A DNA stretch of 64,000 bases from an uncultured Lachnospiraceae bacterium (GTDB lineage Bacteria; Bacillota; Clostridia; Lachnospirales; Lachnospiraceae), in NCBI GenBank assembly GCA_910586125.1, contig CAJUHP010000012.1, positions 24,407 through 88,406 of the forward strand. The letters run 5' to 3'. This document shows positions 54,411 to 63,597 of this stretch, piece after piece. Each line of letters opens with the position of its first letter. The stretch's first letter is position 1. The position numbers and the translations under genes are program-made. Under the pieces are notes generated by a model that saw only the letters and a list, made by a program, of their open reading frames with translations, did not search any database and was not told the origin of the DNA.

Positions 54411-54483
54411 TTGCCAATAAAATTTTTTCCATATATACTATTGCATGGGAATTGTACGAAAATAATCTTCTATCATTATTTTC
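54411..54483 (+). promoter_or_regulatory. MATE-gene promoter and downstream 9 bp inverted repeat
   Basis: TTGCCA (54411-54416), 17 bp, TATACT (54434-54439) on the plus strand. About 19 bp downstream GAAAATAAT and ATTATTTTC (54458-54483) form a perfect 9 bp inverted repeat with an 8 bp centre, a possible operator or leader hairpin. Confidence 0.65.
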
Positions 54484-54564
54484 ATACAGTTCCTTATGCC
54501 TGACCGGGAGTTTACCGGTTTCTCTTCCAGGCTGAAACACTTACTTCAGAAGGAGGACACATTC

Positions 54565-55944
54565 ATGTCAAAACAAAGTACGATGCCGCAAGAAGAAAAT
54601 AAGATGGGCGTGATGCCGGTCAACCGGCTGATCGTCAATATGTCATTACCTATGATTATCTCCATGCTGGTACAAGCTCTCTATAATGTGGTTGACAGTA
54701 TCTTTGTCGTCAAAGTTTCCCAGGACGCTCTGACCGCGGTATCTCTGGCTTTTCCGATCCAGAATCTGATGATCGCCGTCGGGGCCGGGACCGGCGTGGG
54801 CATCAACGCCTACCTGTCCAAATCACTGGGAGAGCGGAAATTTAAAGAGGCCAACCGAGCCGCCACCAACGGACTGTTTGTCATTCTGCTCAGCTATCTG
54901 GCTTTTGCCGTATTCGGCCTGTTTTTCTCCCATCAGTATTTTAGCAGCCAGACCGATATCGAGCAGATTATCCGGTACGGCGACGACTATCTGTTCTATG
55001 TGACGGTCTTTTCTTTCGGCCTGTTTTTTGCCATGACGTTTGAGCGGCTCCTGCAGGCTACCGGTATTACGATCTATTCCATGATCGCCCAGACTGTCGG
55101 GGCCGTCGCCAATATCATCCTGGATCCGATCCTGATCTTCGGCCTGTTCGGCTTCCCCAGACTGGAAGTGGCGGGCGCTGCCATCGCCACGATCGCGGGC
55201 CAGATTCTGGGAATGTGCGTCGGTCTGTTCTTTAATCTGACAAAAAACAAAGAGCTGAATCTGTCGCTGAAAGGTTTTCGTCCCCACCTGTTTACGATCC
55301 GGACGATCTATGCTGTGGGTCTGCCCTCCATCATCATGCAGTCCATCGGCTCGGTCATGACGTATGGCATGAACCGCATTCTTCTGATGTTCAGTTCCAC
55401 CGCCGTCAGCGTGTTCGGCGCATACTTCAAACTGCAGAGCTTTATTTTCATGCCGGTCTTCGGCCTGAACAATGGTTTGATCCCTATTATTGCCTACAAT
55501 TACGGCGCGCACAAAAAGGAACGGATTCTTCAGACGATCCGAACCGGCGTCATGATCGCGGTCGGTGTAATGTTGGTGGGATTGATAATCTTTCAGCTAT
55601 GTCCCGCTCTGCTTCTGCAGCTCTTCAGCGCCGAGGACAGCGCTGCGGATATGGCCGTCATCGGCATTCCGGCCCTGCGGATCATCAGCCTGAGTTTTCT
55701 CTTTGCCGGCTTCTGCATCATCGCCTCCGCCGCGTTTCAGGCTCTGGGCAAGGGAATGTACAGTCTGCTGGTCTCTCTGGTCCGCCAGATCTTTGTCATT
55801 CTGCCGGTCGCCTATTTCTTTGCCGTGTCCTTTGGACTGAACGCCGTTTGGTTTTCCTTTCCCATCGCGGAATTATTCTCTCTTTCGCTGTGTGTTCTGC
55901 TGTTAAAAAGGACTTATGATACCTGTATCAGAGATTTGTCTTAA
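54565..55944 (+). CDS. MATE-family multidrug/cation exporter
   Basis: Start ATG 54565 is chosen for the AGGAGG 9 bp upstream; the frame extends to 54496 without a ribosome site. The 459-residue protein has about 12 hydrophobic segments and MATE features: NRLIVNMSLPMIISMLVQALYNVVDSIFV near the N-terminus and a matching half starting near residue 250 (GLPSIIMQSIGSVMTYGMNRIL). It is a Na+- or H+-driven exporter in the cytoplasmic membrane. It is divergent from fhs. The substrate is unknown. Confidence 0.93.
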   Translation: MSKQSTMPQEENKMGVMPVNRLIVNMSLPMIISMLVQALYNVVDSIFVVKVSQDALTAVSLAFPIQNLMIAVGAGTGVGINAYLSKSLGERKFKEANRAATNGLFVILLSYLAFAVFGLFFSHQYFSSQTDIEQIIRYGDDYLFYVTVFSFGLFFAMTFERLLQATGITIYSMIAQTVGAVANIILDPILIFGLFGFPRLEVAGAAIATIAGQILGMCVGLFFNLTKNKELNLSLKGFRPHLFTIRTIYAVGLPSIIMQSIGSVMTYGMNRILLMFSSTAVSVFGAYFKLQSFIFMPVFGLNNGLIPIIAYNYGAHKKERILQTIRTGVMIAVGVMLVGLIIFQLCPALLLQLFSAEDSAADMAVIGIPALRIISLSFLFAGFCIIASAAFQALGKGMYSLLVSLVRQIFVILPVAYFFAVSFGLNAVWFSFPIAELFSLSLCVLLLKRTYDTCIRDLS

Positions 55945-56003
55945 AGGGACTTGCCGTTCCTTTCATTATAAGTCCTATGACATTTCTTGGAGTCATAAAA
56001 AAT

Positions 56004-56053
56004 ACTCCTTTTTGGTAAGAAATAGTATCTCTGCTTTCTTACCAAAAAGGAGT
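56004..56053. terminator. Bidirectional intrinsic terminator with 19 bp perfect stem
   Basis: Arms 56004-56022 and 56035-56053 (ACTCCTTTTTGGTAAG...) are perfect reverse complements with a 12-base loop. It lies between the convergent MATE and C39-peptidase genes. Confidence 0.8.
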
Positions 56054-56063
56054 TGCTTTTCCT

Positions 56064-57182
56064 CTATTTTTTTGCAGAAAACGCCCAGAGATTGCGGATC
56101 TGCCCTTGGATCTGTCTGTAGGTCCACTTTTTCTGACTGTTGTTAATACTGTTCGGGTCATGGACCGTAAAGGCTCCGTCCTCATAGCCGGTCAGTACGA
56201 TAAAATGCCCTGAGTCCGTGAAATCTCCAGGACGCATACTGCAGATAATCGGACTGCCGGCTTCCAGCGCCTGTATCATTCGGTTTTCATCCAGGGGAAG
56301 CTCCTCGCTGGCAAGCCCCAGATCCTTTGCTCCCGCCGTCATCAGCTCCCAGGAGCTTCCCACTTCCGTCAAAAAACCATGGTCTTCGCTGAAAGCCGCC
56401 ACAGTCCCTGGATCCAGAGACGTATCCCCGTTCAGCCCCAAAGCCACCATCGAAAGGCAAGTGGGACCGCATCCCGCCAGCGCGACAATGCTATCGCCGT
56501 AACGATCATATCCCCAGCGAATATCCCACTGGTATAAAAGGGGAACGACTCCCTTTTTTACCTCGTCCTTCAGATTCACCTGTACTTTTTCGCCCTTTTT
56601 CTCCGGATAATTCTTAACAAAGTCCAGCGTTTCTGGTCGTTTGGACAGCAGAAGAAGCAGCGCGTCCGGATAATTTTCCGGGTGAGCCAGAATATCCGCG
56701 GCTTCTGGATTGTCCTGATACATGGTTTGTAGCTGTCGCAGCAGAGCCGCGTCAGCCCCGCCCTGGGGCAGTACCGGTACCGAAACAGCTTCTGTATTCC
56801 CGCTTTCTCCCTCCCTCGCGGGCAGAATGATCCCAGTATCATGCTCCTGACCGCCTGTCTTGTCCGTCTTGGCCAGCCGGGTAATCAGACTGGCGCTGGC
56901 CTCCAGAAAAAGATTCCCCGCTTTCGGAAGAAAAAACAAAGCAACCGCGACAAGAAGCAGACGAAAAAGCAGACGGCGGCGCCTGCGGATTTTCTGACGG
57001 CGTTTTGCCGCCTGCCGGCGCTTTCTCTCCGCTGCATCCTCCTTGCGAGCCACACTTTGGTTCGTCCGGTTTATCCCTGGCCTCCTGCCCATAGCATCCG
57101 GTTGGGGCGAGCGGCGAACCATGTTGCGGTCATACTCCTTTCTCTGCGGTCTTTTCCGCTCTGCTGTCGCTGTCTGTCTCAT
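56064..57182 (-). CDS. Membrane-anchored C39-like cysteine peptidase
   Basis: A very basic cytoplasmic N-terminus (runs of Arg/Lys) is followed by one membrane helix (LLFRLLLVAVALFFLPKAG), a linker, and a C-terminal C39-like papain-fold domain. The domain has QWDIRWGYDRYG (Gln), GCGPTCLSMVALGL (catalytic Cys), GHFIVLTGY (His) and VHDPNS (Asp). The domain would face outside. Start 57182 has AAAGGA 8 bp upstream and overlaps the kinase gene by 53 bp; ATG 57122, just beyond the kinase stop, is an alternative. It is co-transcribed with the two-component system, whose output may include envelope remodelling. The substrate is unknown. Confidence 0.78.
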   Translation of the reverse strand: MRQTATAERKRPQRKEYDRNMVRRSPQPDAMGRRPGINRTNQSVARKEDAAERKRRQAAKRRQKIRRRRRLLFRLLLVAVALFFLPKAGNLFLEASASLITRLAKTDKTGGQEHDTGIILPAREGESGNTEAVSVPVLPQGGADAALLRQLQTMYQDNPEAADILAHPENYPDALLLLLSKRPETLDFVKNYPEKKGEKVQVNLKDEVKKGVVPLLYQWDIRWGYDRYGDSIVALAGCGPTCLSMVALGLNGDTSLDPGTVAAFSEDHGFLTEVGSSWELMTAGAKDLGLASEELPLDENRMIQALEAGSPIICSMRPGDFTDSGHFIVLTGYEDGAFTVHDPNSINNSQKKWTYRQIQGQIRNLWAFSAKK

Positions 57183-58329
57183 CTTCTGAATCCTTTCCTT
57201 TCTGCGGCAGCCACACGGTAAACGTCGTCGCTCCTTCGCGGCTGTCCGCACAAATTTGTCCCCTGTGTTCTTTTACGATTTCTCTGGCAATCGCAAGCCC
57301 CAGACCAGAACCTCCCGTGTCGCTGTTGCGGGAATGATCCAACCGGTAAAATTGTTCAAAAATCTTCTCCAGTTGTTCTTTCGGAATATCCCGCCCCTTG
57401 TTGCGAATCCGTATCTCCACACCAGCGCGGGGCAGCGTTTTTCGCTTTTTTGCCTCTTCCGCTTCCTCTTCTTTCTCCTTCGCTTCAATATAAATACAGC
57501 TCCCCTGGCTGCCATAAGCCAGCGCATTTTTCAAGATGTTGTTAAAAACTCTGGCAATCTTATCCGCATCGGCAAAAATACAGAGGTCTTCCGGTACATT
57601 CACAAGGATTGTCCGTTCTCCGGCTTCCGCCATAGGATAAAATTCATCCGCCAACTGCTCCATCATATAGGACAGACGAATGGTTTCCCGCTCCAGCGGG
57701 ATTTTACCCATGTTAAACCGCGTCAGTTCAAAGAATTCATTGACCAGATTTTCTAGGCGGTAAGCTTTTTTTAACGTCAGAGAAAGATATTTTTTTTGGA
57801 TTTCCTCCGGCAGGTTTTCCGTCTCGTTTAACAGACATAAGTAGCCGATCACCGAAGCCAGCGGCGTCTTGATATCGTGCGCCAAATAGGTGATAATGTC
57901 CAGCTTCCGCTTGGTTTCCAACTGCATCAACTGCTCGCTTTTCAAATTTTCCCGTTTTAACTGATTCAAATCCTGTTCCAGAAGGGCAAATTCTTCATCC
58001 AACTCCAAAAAACGGTCGTCTTTCTGAAACAGAACGCCGATATGGCGGAAGATCCGATCCATCTTTTTTAAAAGGAAATTCTCCAAGGCAAAAAAACTGG
58101 CGAAAACTACCAGACAGATAAAGGCTATGATAAAACCCGTCTCATGGCGCATGACCCAGACGGCAAACTCCAGGCCCCAGCGGTCTTCTACCATGTCAAT
58201 AATCACGCCGTTAAACAGACTGTCCACAAAAAACAAAAGAAGAACCGCCACAATAATGCAGACCACCGCCACTCCCAGGTGCAGCCGGAACATCTTATGC
58301 CGGAATTCCCGGAAGTACTGCCTATCCAA
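57130..58329 (-). CDS. Sensor histidine kinase (VanS-like layout)
   Basis: The 399-residue kinase has two membrane helices (about 18-37 and 64-86) with a short outside loop, then a dimerisation domain with phospho-acceptor His151 (YLAHDIKTPLASVIGYL) and an ATPase domain with NNILKNAL and SDTGGSGLGLAI. The H-box and short sensor resemble VanS-type kinases that react to cell-wall stress. There are no van resistance genes here, so glycopeptide resistance must not be inferred. It begins at TTG 58329, overlapping the regulator gene by 8 bp. Confidence 0.9.
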   Translation of the reverse strand: MDRQYFREFRHKMFRLHLGVAVVCIIVAVLLLFFVDSLFNGVIIDMVEDRWGLEFAVWVMRHETGFIIAFICLVVFASFFALENFLLKKMDRIFRHIGVLFQKDDRFLELDEEFALLEQDLNQLKRENLKSEQLMQLETKRKLDIITYLAHDIKTPLASVIGYLCLLNETENLPEEIQKKYLSLTLKKAYRLENLVNEFFELTRFNMGKIPLERETIRLSYMMEQLADEFYPMAEAGERTILVNVPEDLCIFADADKIARVFNNILKNALAYGSQGSCIYIEAKEKEEEAEEAKKRKTLPRAGVEIRIRNKGRDIPKEQLEKIFEQFYRLDHSRNSDTGGSGLGLAIAREIVKEHRGQICADSREGATTFTVWLPQKGKDSEDETDSDSRAEKTAEKGV

Positions 58330-59044
58330 TTCGATACCCCACTCCCCAGACCGTTTTTATGTAGCGGGGATGCTCCGTATCCTCCCCCATTTTTTCCCGC
58401 AGATGACGAATATGCACCATGATCGTACTGCTGGAATTGGAATAGTATTTTTCTCCCCAGATCTCGGCAAACATCCGCTCCGCGCTGACCACCTGCCCCT
58501 TATGCCGGCATAAGGTCCATAAAATTTCAAATTCTGTGGGCGTCAACGCCAGTTTTTTCTCGTTGAGAAAACATTCATGATTTGAGCGGTCAATCAAAAG
58601 TCCTGAAATCTGTATGATCTGATCATTCGCTGTATCCTGCGTATTTCCTGTGTTATAGCGGGTATAGCGCCGCATCTGCGCTTTGACGCGGGCCATCACT
58701 TCCAGCGGCCGAAATGGTTTTGTGATATAATCATCCGCCCCGATCGTCAGCCCTGTAATCTTGTCCAGTTCCTCTTCTTTCGCTGTCAGCATGATAATGG
58801 GAAACTGATGCTCCCTGCGGATCTGGCGGCAAAGTTCAAAGCCGTCCATCCCAGGCAGCATGACGTCCAAAAGCGCCAGATCAATCCGTACCTCCGCCAC
58901 ACAGCGCAGCGCGTCCTCTCCATTATAATATTTATAAACCTGATAGCCGTCGCTCTTCAGATAAAATTCAATTAAATCGGCCAGATCAGCCTCATCGTCC
59001 ACCACAAGAATATTTTTTATACGATCCACCTGTAACATCCTCAT
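58322..59044 (-). CDS. OmpR/PhoB-family response regulator (VanR-like)
   Basis: The 240-residue protein has a receiver domain (ILVVDDEADLADL; phospho-acceptor Asp in LALLDVMLPGMDG; the conserved Lys in YITKPF) and a winged-helix DNA-binding domain (LTPTEFEILWTLCRHKGQVVSAERM... VWGVGYRIG). It is partner of the downstream kinase and probably controls this three-gene unit and other envelope genes. The first two ATGs (59044 and 59038) are both acceptable. Confidence 0.93.
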   Translation of the reverse strand: MRMLQVDRIKNILVVDDEADLADLIEFYLKSDGYQVYKYYNGEDALRCVAEVRIDLALLDVMLPGMDGFELCRQIRREHQFPIIMLTAKEEELDKITGLTIGADDYITKPFRPLEVMARVKAQMRRYTRYNTGNTQDTANDQIIQISGLLIDRSNHECFLNEKKLALTPTEFEILWTLCRHKGQVVSAERMFAEIWGEKYYSNSSSTIMVHIRHLREKMGEDTEHPRYIKTVWGVGYRIG

Positions 59045-59161
59045 TTAGCTCTTCTGTAAACAAACACTGCTCAAATAAAAGTATACTCTATCCCTGTTTC
59101 AAAGTCTTTAACAAATCCTAAAGATTTTTGTTTTTTCTTTTAATAATCCGTTCAAAAGCAG

Positions 59162-59200
59162 ACAGGAGGCAAACCGTTTTGCTGTCGGCTTACCTCCTGT
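59162..59200 (-). terminator. Probable terminator of the chromate-transporter unit
   Basis: ACAGGAGG (59162-59169) pairs with CCTCCTGT (59193-59200), with extended imperfect pairing inside (CCG/CGG). It lies downstream of the chrA-like gene on the minus strand, but the following T tract is short. Confidence 0.5.
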
Positions 59201-59238
59201 ATGAACAAAAAGGAATCTATATGTACGAAGAAACAAAC

Positions 59239-59802
59239 TCAGAAAATCGAATACAGCAGCGCTCCGCAGACGCCGGCGCCAGCCATGACACAGACTGGAC
59301 TGATCTTCCACTTTCTAAGAATCACAAAAGCAGCCAGAAATATGGCGACGGAAACATAGCGAATCCCGCTTCTATCTGCGGGAATAGACCGCTGTCCGAA
59401 AAACGAAAGAATCAGCAGGGACAATCCCGCGGACGCAATCATAGCTACCACGGCCGGGCGCAGAGCGGCAAGGACGCCCTGCACCATTTTCAGATTCCGA
59501 AACCGGTAATACACATATGCCAAGGTCATAACGATCGCGCAGGACGGCAGCACACAGCCTGCTGTGGCGACAAGCGCACCGGGCAGTCCTGCCACTTGAA
59601 TGCCGACAAACGTGGCAGAATTGATGGCTATCGGGCCTGGCGTCATCTCTGCAATGGTCATTATATCTGCAAACTGCGTCATAGTAAGCCAGGGATGTAT
59701 CTCCACCACCTGATGCTCGATCAGAGGCATAGCCGCATAGCCGCCGCCGATGCTGAACAGACCAATTTGAAAAAAACTCCACAGCAATTCCAGATAAATC
59801 AT
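59239..59802 (-). CDS. Chromate-transporter family protein, half 2
   Basis: Start ATG 59802 has GAGGAGAGG upstream and overlaps the previous stop (ATGA). The 187-residue membrane protein contains FSIGGGYAAMPLIEHQVV and AEMTPGPIAINSATFVG, the CHR-domain signature. Short ChrA-type pairs of about 190 residues each are common in Firmicutes and work together as a heterodimer. Some export chromate; in anaerobes the natural anion is often unknown. It lies beside a sulfatase gene, so sulfate-related anion transport is conceivable. Confidence 0.88.
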   Translation of the reverse strand: MIYLELLWSFFQIGLFSIGGGYAAMPLIEHQVVEIHPWLTMTQFADIMTIAEMTPGPIAINSATFVGIQVAGLPGALVATAGCVLPSCAIVMTLAYVYYRFRNLKMVQGVLAALRPAVVAMIASAGLSLLILSFFGQRSIPADRSGIRYVSVAIFLAAFVILRKWKISPVCVMAGAGVCGALLYSIF

Positions 59803-60374
59803 TTCCTCTCCTCTCCGGCCCGCCCCCGCCAACAGGTATCCACCGCTCCGATCACGCCGCAGGTCAATATAATCAGAATAATGTTAACCTGAAAAAATCG
59901 GACAGCCGCAAAGGAGACAACCAGCATGAGAACAGGCAGCAGACGCTTTTCTTTTAGAATCCCCTTTGTCATAGTAAGAACCACGTCCAGAATCACCGCC
60001 GCCACACCAGCCAGCATTCCCATCATAGCCATATTGACAATCGGATTGTCTCGAAACGCCTTGTAGAAAAAGGAGATCACAGAAATAATAATCAAAGGCG
60101 GTAAAACCGTTCCAATCAGCGTGACAAGAGCGCCGGAAATCCCTGCTACATGATACCCCACCAGAATCGAGGCATTGACGGCAATCGCTCCCGGTGAAGA
60201 CTGCGCAATGGCGGTCAGATCCAGCATCTCCTGTTCTTCGATCCAGTGCAGTTCCTCCACAAATTTCTTCCGCATCAGCGGTATGATGACAAAACCGCCG
60301 CCAAAGGTACATGCGCTCAATTGAAAGGTAGAAGTAAACAGTTTTTGGTAAATCTTTCTCTTTTCCTCTGTCAT
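59799..60374 (-). CDS. Chromate-transporter family protein, half 1
   Basis: The 191-residue CHR-domain protein has CTFGGGFVIIPLMRKKFVEELHW and AQSSPGAIAVNASILVG, with five to six hydrophobic segments. It pairs with the downstream half through a 4 bp start/stop overlap. It follows the sulfatase gene by 12 bp, suggesting one transcript. Confidence 0.88.
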   Translation of the reverse strand: MTEEKRKIYQKLFTSTFQLSACTFGGGFVIIPLMRKKFVEELHWIEEQEMLDLTAIAQSSPGAIAVNASILVGYHVAGISGALVTLIGTVLPPLIIISVISFFYKAFRDNPIVNMAMMGMLAGVAAVILDVVLTMTKGILKEKRLLPVLMLVVSFAAVRFFQVNIILIILTCGVIGAVDTCWRGRAGEERK

Positions 60375-60386
60375 TGTATCAACCTT

Positions 60387-61742
60387 CTATCCGGTAATCA
60401 CCGGCCGATTTCCTTCCGCTTTCTCAATCCAATCCAGCAAACGCTCCCGCAGACTCTGTTTGACTGCATCATACTGGCGGTCATCCGTCAGATTATGCAG
60501 CTCTTCTGGATCTTTTCGCAGATCATAGAGAAAATCATCCGCATAAACCGGCGATGATGCCTCCTCTCTGCCATCCAGCCCCGGCGCATAAACCGAATAG
60601 AGATACTCCGGCGTGCGGATCGCACGTCCCACACGGCTCTCTGAAATCTGCACAAAAACCTCATTTCTGCGATCTGCATTCTTCTTTTCAACCACGTCCA
60701 GCAGATTTTCTCCGATCATTTGATCCCCCACGTCCACTCCAGCCATCGCCAAAATTGTCTTGGGAAGGCTTTCCGTGCTGACCAACTCCTCCACTGCCCT
60801 ACCGCCCTGGTACTGGCCACCAGCAATCACCAGCGGAACTCTGAGGCTGGCATCATGGCAGGAGCGTTTATAATCGTCGCAGCCGCAAAAATGCTTATCT
60901 CGATTTCTTGTATGAAAATGTGAGCCATGATCCGAGGCAAAGATGATAATGGTGTCCTCATACAGCCCTCTCTTTTTCAATTCATCAATCAAACGTCCCA
61001 GATTCTTATCCAAGCTTGCGCAGGCGCCCAGATAATCCGGATATTCCTCCCGATAATCGCCCTCCAACGCCTTTAAATCTTTCGGCAGTTCATAATCTGC
61101 AAATCTTTCTTTGGAACCATCTGGCCCCTCATAATGACCATGATTGTTTTGATGATGCGGTTCAATATGGGAAACTGTCATAAAAAATGGCTTATCGCTC
61201 CGCTCGTCGAAAAAATCCAGCGCCAAATCTGTGATGCAATCAACGCGGTATCCCTGAAAAGATATTTTTTCATTCCTCTCATTGAAAACAAATCCGCTTC
61301 GGGAATCCGATGTATACTCCAGCACATCGGCTGCCCGCCAGAAACCGGTGTAGCCGCCCCGCCGGTTCTGCGGAACTGGTTTCTCCCTATAGTCCTCCAC
61401 AGGAGGCTTTCCCAACTCTCCGTCACTGGCCAGATGCCACTTGCCTATATAGGCCGTCTCATAACCGGCCTCTTCTAAATATCCGGCCAGTGTCGGAATG
61501 CCCAAAGGCAGCATGACTTGATTGCGGAAGCACCCCGTTTCCGTCGCATAACGGCCGGTCTGAAAGATAGCCCGGCAGGGACCGCATACCGGCTGCGGAG
61601 AAAACGCATTGACAAACCGGATGCCTTCTCCGGCCAGACGATCCAAATTCGGCGTGACCGGAAGTTTTTGACCAAAGCAGCCGCAGGTATCCGCCCGCTG
61701 CTGATCGGTAAAATAGAAGAGAATATTGGGTCTTTTTTTCAT
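60387..61742 (-). CDS. Sulfatase family protein
   Basis: The 451-residue alkaline-phosphatase-superfamily hydrolase has metal-binding residues at the start (NILFYFTDQQRADT) and in IIFASDHGSH. The formylglycine motif is PVCGPCRAIFQTGRY with Cys53; the usual C-x-P-S-R reads C-G-P-C-R, an acceptable Cys-type variant needing an anaerobic maturase not encoded here. No signal peptide is seen, so it probably acts in the cytoplasm on small imported sulfate esters. AAAGGAG precedes ATG 61742. Confidence 0.9.
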   Translation of the reverse strand: MKKRPNILFYFTDQQRADTCGCFGQKLPVTPNLDRLAGEGIRFVNAFSPQPVCGPCRAIFQTGRYATETGCFRNQVMLPLGIPTLAGYLEEAGYETAYIGKWHLASDGELGKPPVEDYREKPVPQNRRGGYTGFWRAADVLEYTSDSRSGFVFNERNEKISFQGYRVDCITDLALDFFDERSDKPFFMTVSHIEPHHQNNHGHYEGPDGSKERFADYELPKDLKALEGDYREEYPDYLGACASLDKNLGRLIDELKKRGLYEDTIIIFASDHGSHFHTRNRDKHFCGCDDYKRSCHDASLRVPLVIAGGQYQGGRAVEELVSTESLPKTILAMAGVDVGDQMIGENLLDVVEKKNADRRNEVFVQISESRVGRAIRTPEYLYSVYAPGLDGREEASSPVYADDFLYDLRKDPEELHNLTDDRQYDAVKQSLRERLLDWIEKAEGNRPVITG

Positions 61743-61781
61743 ATGGTATCTCCTTTATCATTATGTTTGCACCACAAATTT

Positions 61782-62549
61782 TTATGAATCTCCACATCCA
61801 ATCACACAATTCATCTCGTGCCACTGACAGCCGCCCCAGGCAGAATTGGCAAGCCCCATATCATGAAATCCCATTTTCTTATACATTTTTACTTTGGAAT
61901 CTAAACATGTCAGCAGTACCATACGCCTTCCCTTATCGCGCTCCCGGCGCAGATAACCATACATCAATTCTCTCGCCAGCCCCTGCCGCCGATACTCCGG
62001 AAGCACATCCAGCCCCAGAAGCATGATATTTTTTCCATCCGGATTATGCAGAGAGGCATCCGTGAAAAATTCATCCCGGAAAGAATTCTCGTCTGTACAG
62101 AGTCCGTTCAGCAGTCCCGCAATTTTACCGGTTTGCTTATCCACGGCAACCAGAAACTGTTCCGGCGCCCGTTCCACCCGCTCCAGCATCATTTTTCTGG
62201 AACAGGCTTCATTGGGCGGAAAACAGATGCGCTCAATCTCTGCCGCCTGTTCCGCCTCGTCCGGACGAATCTCTCTAAATTCAAATCTCTCATAGATTTC
62301 CTGATCCGGTAATTGGTATTGACGCAGAAGCTCTCTGGCATAATCCTTTCCCTTTTCTGTCAGATAAGCATATTTACTCTTTCTGGGCTGTATGATCAAT
62401 TCCTGCTCTTCCAATTGATTCAGCGCTCCAAAATCATATCCTTTCCATGCCAACTCCATATACCGGCAAAATTCATTATTATCCTGAAATCTCGTCAAAT
62501 ACATCAACAGCAAGGATAATTCTTCAACGGCCTCTTTCTGCGTTTTCAT
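61782..62549 (-). CDS. GNAT acetyltransferase with N-terminal DUF6429-like helical domain
   Basis: Start ATG 62549 has AGGAG 6 bp upstream; the frame extends to 62693 without support. The 255-residue protein begins with a helical segment (ELSLLLMYLTRFQDNNEFCRYMELAWKGYDF, then ALNQLEEQELI) like DUF6429 or small winged-helix proteins. A GNAT domain follows with the acetyl-CoA loop LDVLPEYRRQGLARELM and a C-terminal YKKMGFHDMG. The acceptor is unknown. It lies 39 bp upstream of the sulfatase gene. Confidence 0.85.
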   Translation of the reverse strand: MKTQKEAVEELSLLLMYLTRFQDNNEFCRYMELAWKGYDFGALNQLEEQELIIQPRKSKYAYLTEKGKDYARELLRQYQLPDQEIYERFEFREIRPDEAEQAAEIERICFPPNEACSRKMMLERVERAPEQFLVAVDKQTGKIAGLLNGLCTDENSFRDEFFTDASLHNPDGKNIMLLGLDVLPEYRRQGLARELMYGYLRRERDKGRRMVLLTCLDSKVKMYKKMGFHDMGLANSAWGGCQWHEMNCVIGCGDS

Positions 62550-62649
62550 TCTTTCTCCTATCTTTTCTTTATTCTGTGATTTAAATAACCAACCATTTGC
62601 TTTTGTGCTCTTCGTGCATGAAACCATTTTCCCGAGCATAATACGATAA

Positions 62650-62895
62650 TTACTCAATTCTATGCGCTGTGATGATTGTATAACTGTGTGCATTGACTGT
62701 TATGTTACAGTTGTCAATCGTTATATACTAATTCTCTCCAGTTCTCTCTATTTTGGCATCTCTGTTCAAAATCCGCACTTTGCACCATGGAATGACATCC
62801 TCTATTTCCAATTGTAAGTTTTTTCTTATGCGCTCTGTGCCCAGAGCCGTGGTATGTATCTTGTCAATATTTTGAATCAAATCATTCATTGCCAT
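62650..62895 (-). pseudogene. DUF3781-like gene interrupted by an in-frame TAG
   Basis: From ATG 62895 (AAGGA 8-10 bp upstream) the frame reads MAMNDLIQNIDKIHTTALG... to a TAG at 62728-62730 after 55 codons. It then continues in the same frame with YITIDNCNITVNAHSYTII... to TAA at 62650. The combined 81-residue product matches the DUF3781 layout as I know it, in which a Trp normally stands at the TAG site (TGG to TAG). It is therefore probably a recent nonsense mutation, or less likely a read-through codon. Function unknown. Confidence 0.65.
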
Positions 62896-63162
62896 TACCG
62901 CTTTCCTTCTTATCGGCCTGCAAGTCGTATCCTTATTGAATATTTTTTACGATTCTAATAGAAATAAGAAACCGAGCTGACACTAAAATAAAAGTAAAAC
63001 TTTCCGGAATTCTCTACTCTTTATTGTACCAGAATATAAACGTGATGGCTAGAGAAAAGTTCTATTTTTTCCATCGAGGATAAATGATATCGGAATGACT
63101 AAAAATGAAAACAGGTTATCATAATATGCAAGAATTTCATTTGTACTCAAAAAAAAGGAGAG

Positions 63163-63586
63163 TTGTTCATGAATATCTATACCTGCACAAAAGAATCGTT
63201 TGCTGTAATTGGCAAGGAAGGCTCCACATCCGACGGAGAAAATTTTATTGGGCTATTATGGGATGATGTCAACTCTCATTTTGCTGAGATTGCGCATCTG
63301 GCAAAAAAAGAGGAGGCAGGCAACATCTGCGCAATCTGGGGTGCGATGTCCGATTTTTCCCGTTCGTTCCTGGCGTGGGAAGAACACTTCAGCAAGGGGG
63401 CTTTATCTGGCGGGGATGGAATGTGACGATCAGGCAGATGCACCGGAAGGCTGGACGAAATGGATGCTTCCCGCCTATGAATATCTGTATGTTGAATGCG
63501 AAAATGAAAATACTTTTTCTGAAATGATTCATTATCTGGAGGAAAAAATGAGCCAGAAACACTGGCTCATTAACTGTTTAGTATAA
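63163..63586 (+). pseudogene. Frameshifted, 3'-truncated effector-binding (GyrI-like) domain gene
   Basis: ATG near 63169 follows AAGGAGAG. Residues NIYTCTKESFAVIGKEGSTS through WEEHFSKG match an AraC-type effector-binding / GyrI-like small protein. A run of five G (63396-63400) shifts the frame: removing one G joins it to LYLAGMECDDQ... and AYEYLYVECENENTFSEMIHYLEE. The expected C-terminal strand pair is missing. The frame instead runs into the tRNA-cluster terminator at 63547 and stops at 63586. Confidence 0.72.
63543..63571 (-). terminator. Terminator of the tRNA cluster
   Basis: Perfect 10 bp stem AATGAGCCAG/CTGGCTCATT with loop of five. On the minus strand it is followed by a T run (TTTTTTCC). 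It ends the minus-strand tRNA transcript. Confidence 0.8.
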
Positions 63587-63597
63587 CATTTTATTAA

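Noticed and set aside
56064..59044. Glycopeptide-resistance (van) cluster
   Set aside because: Only VanRS-like regulators are present; there is no ligase, dehydrogenase or dipeptidase gene.
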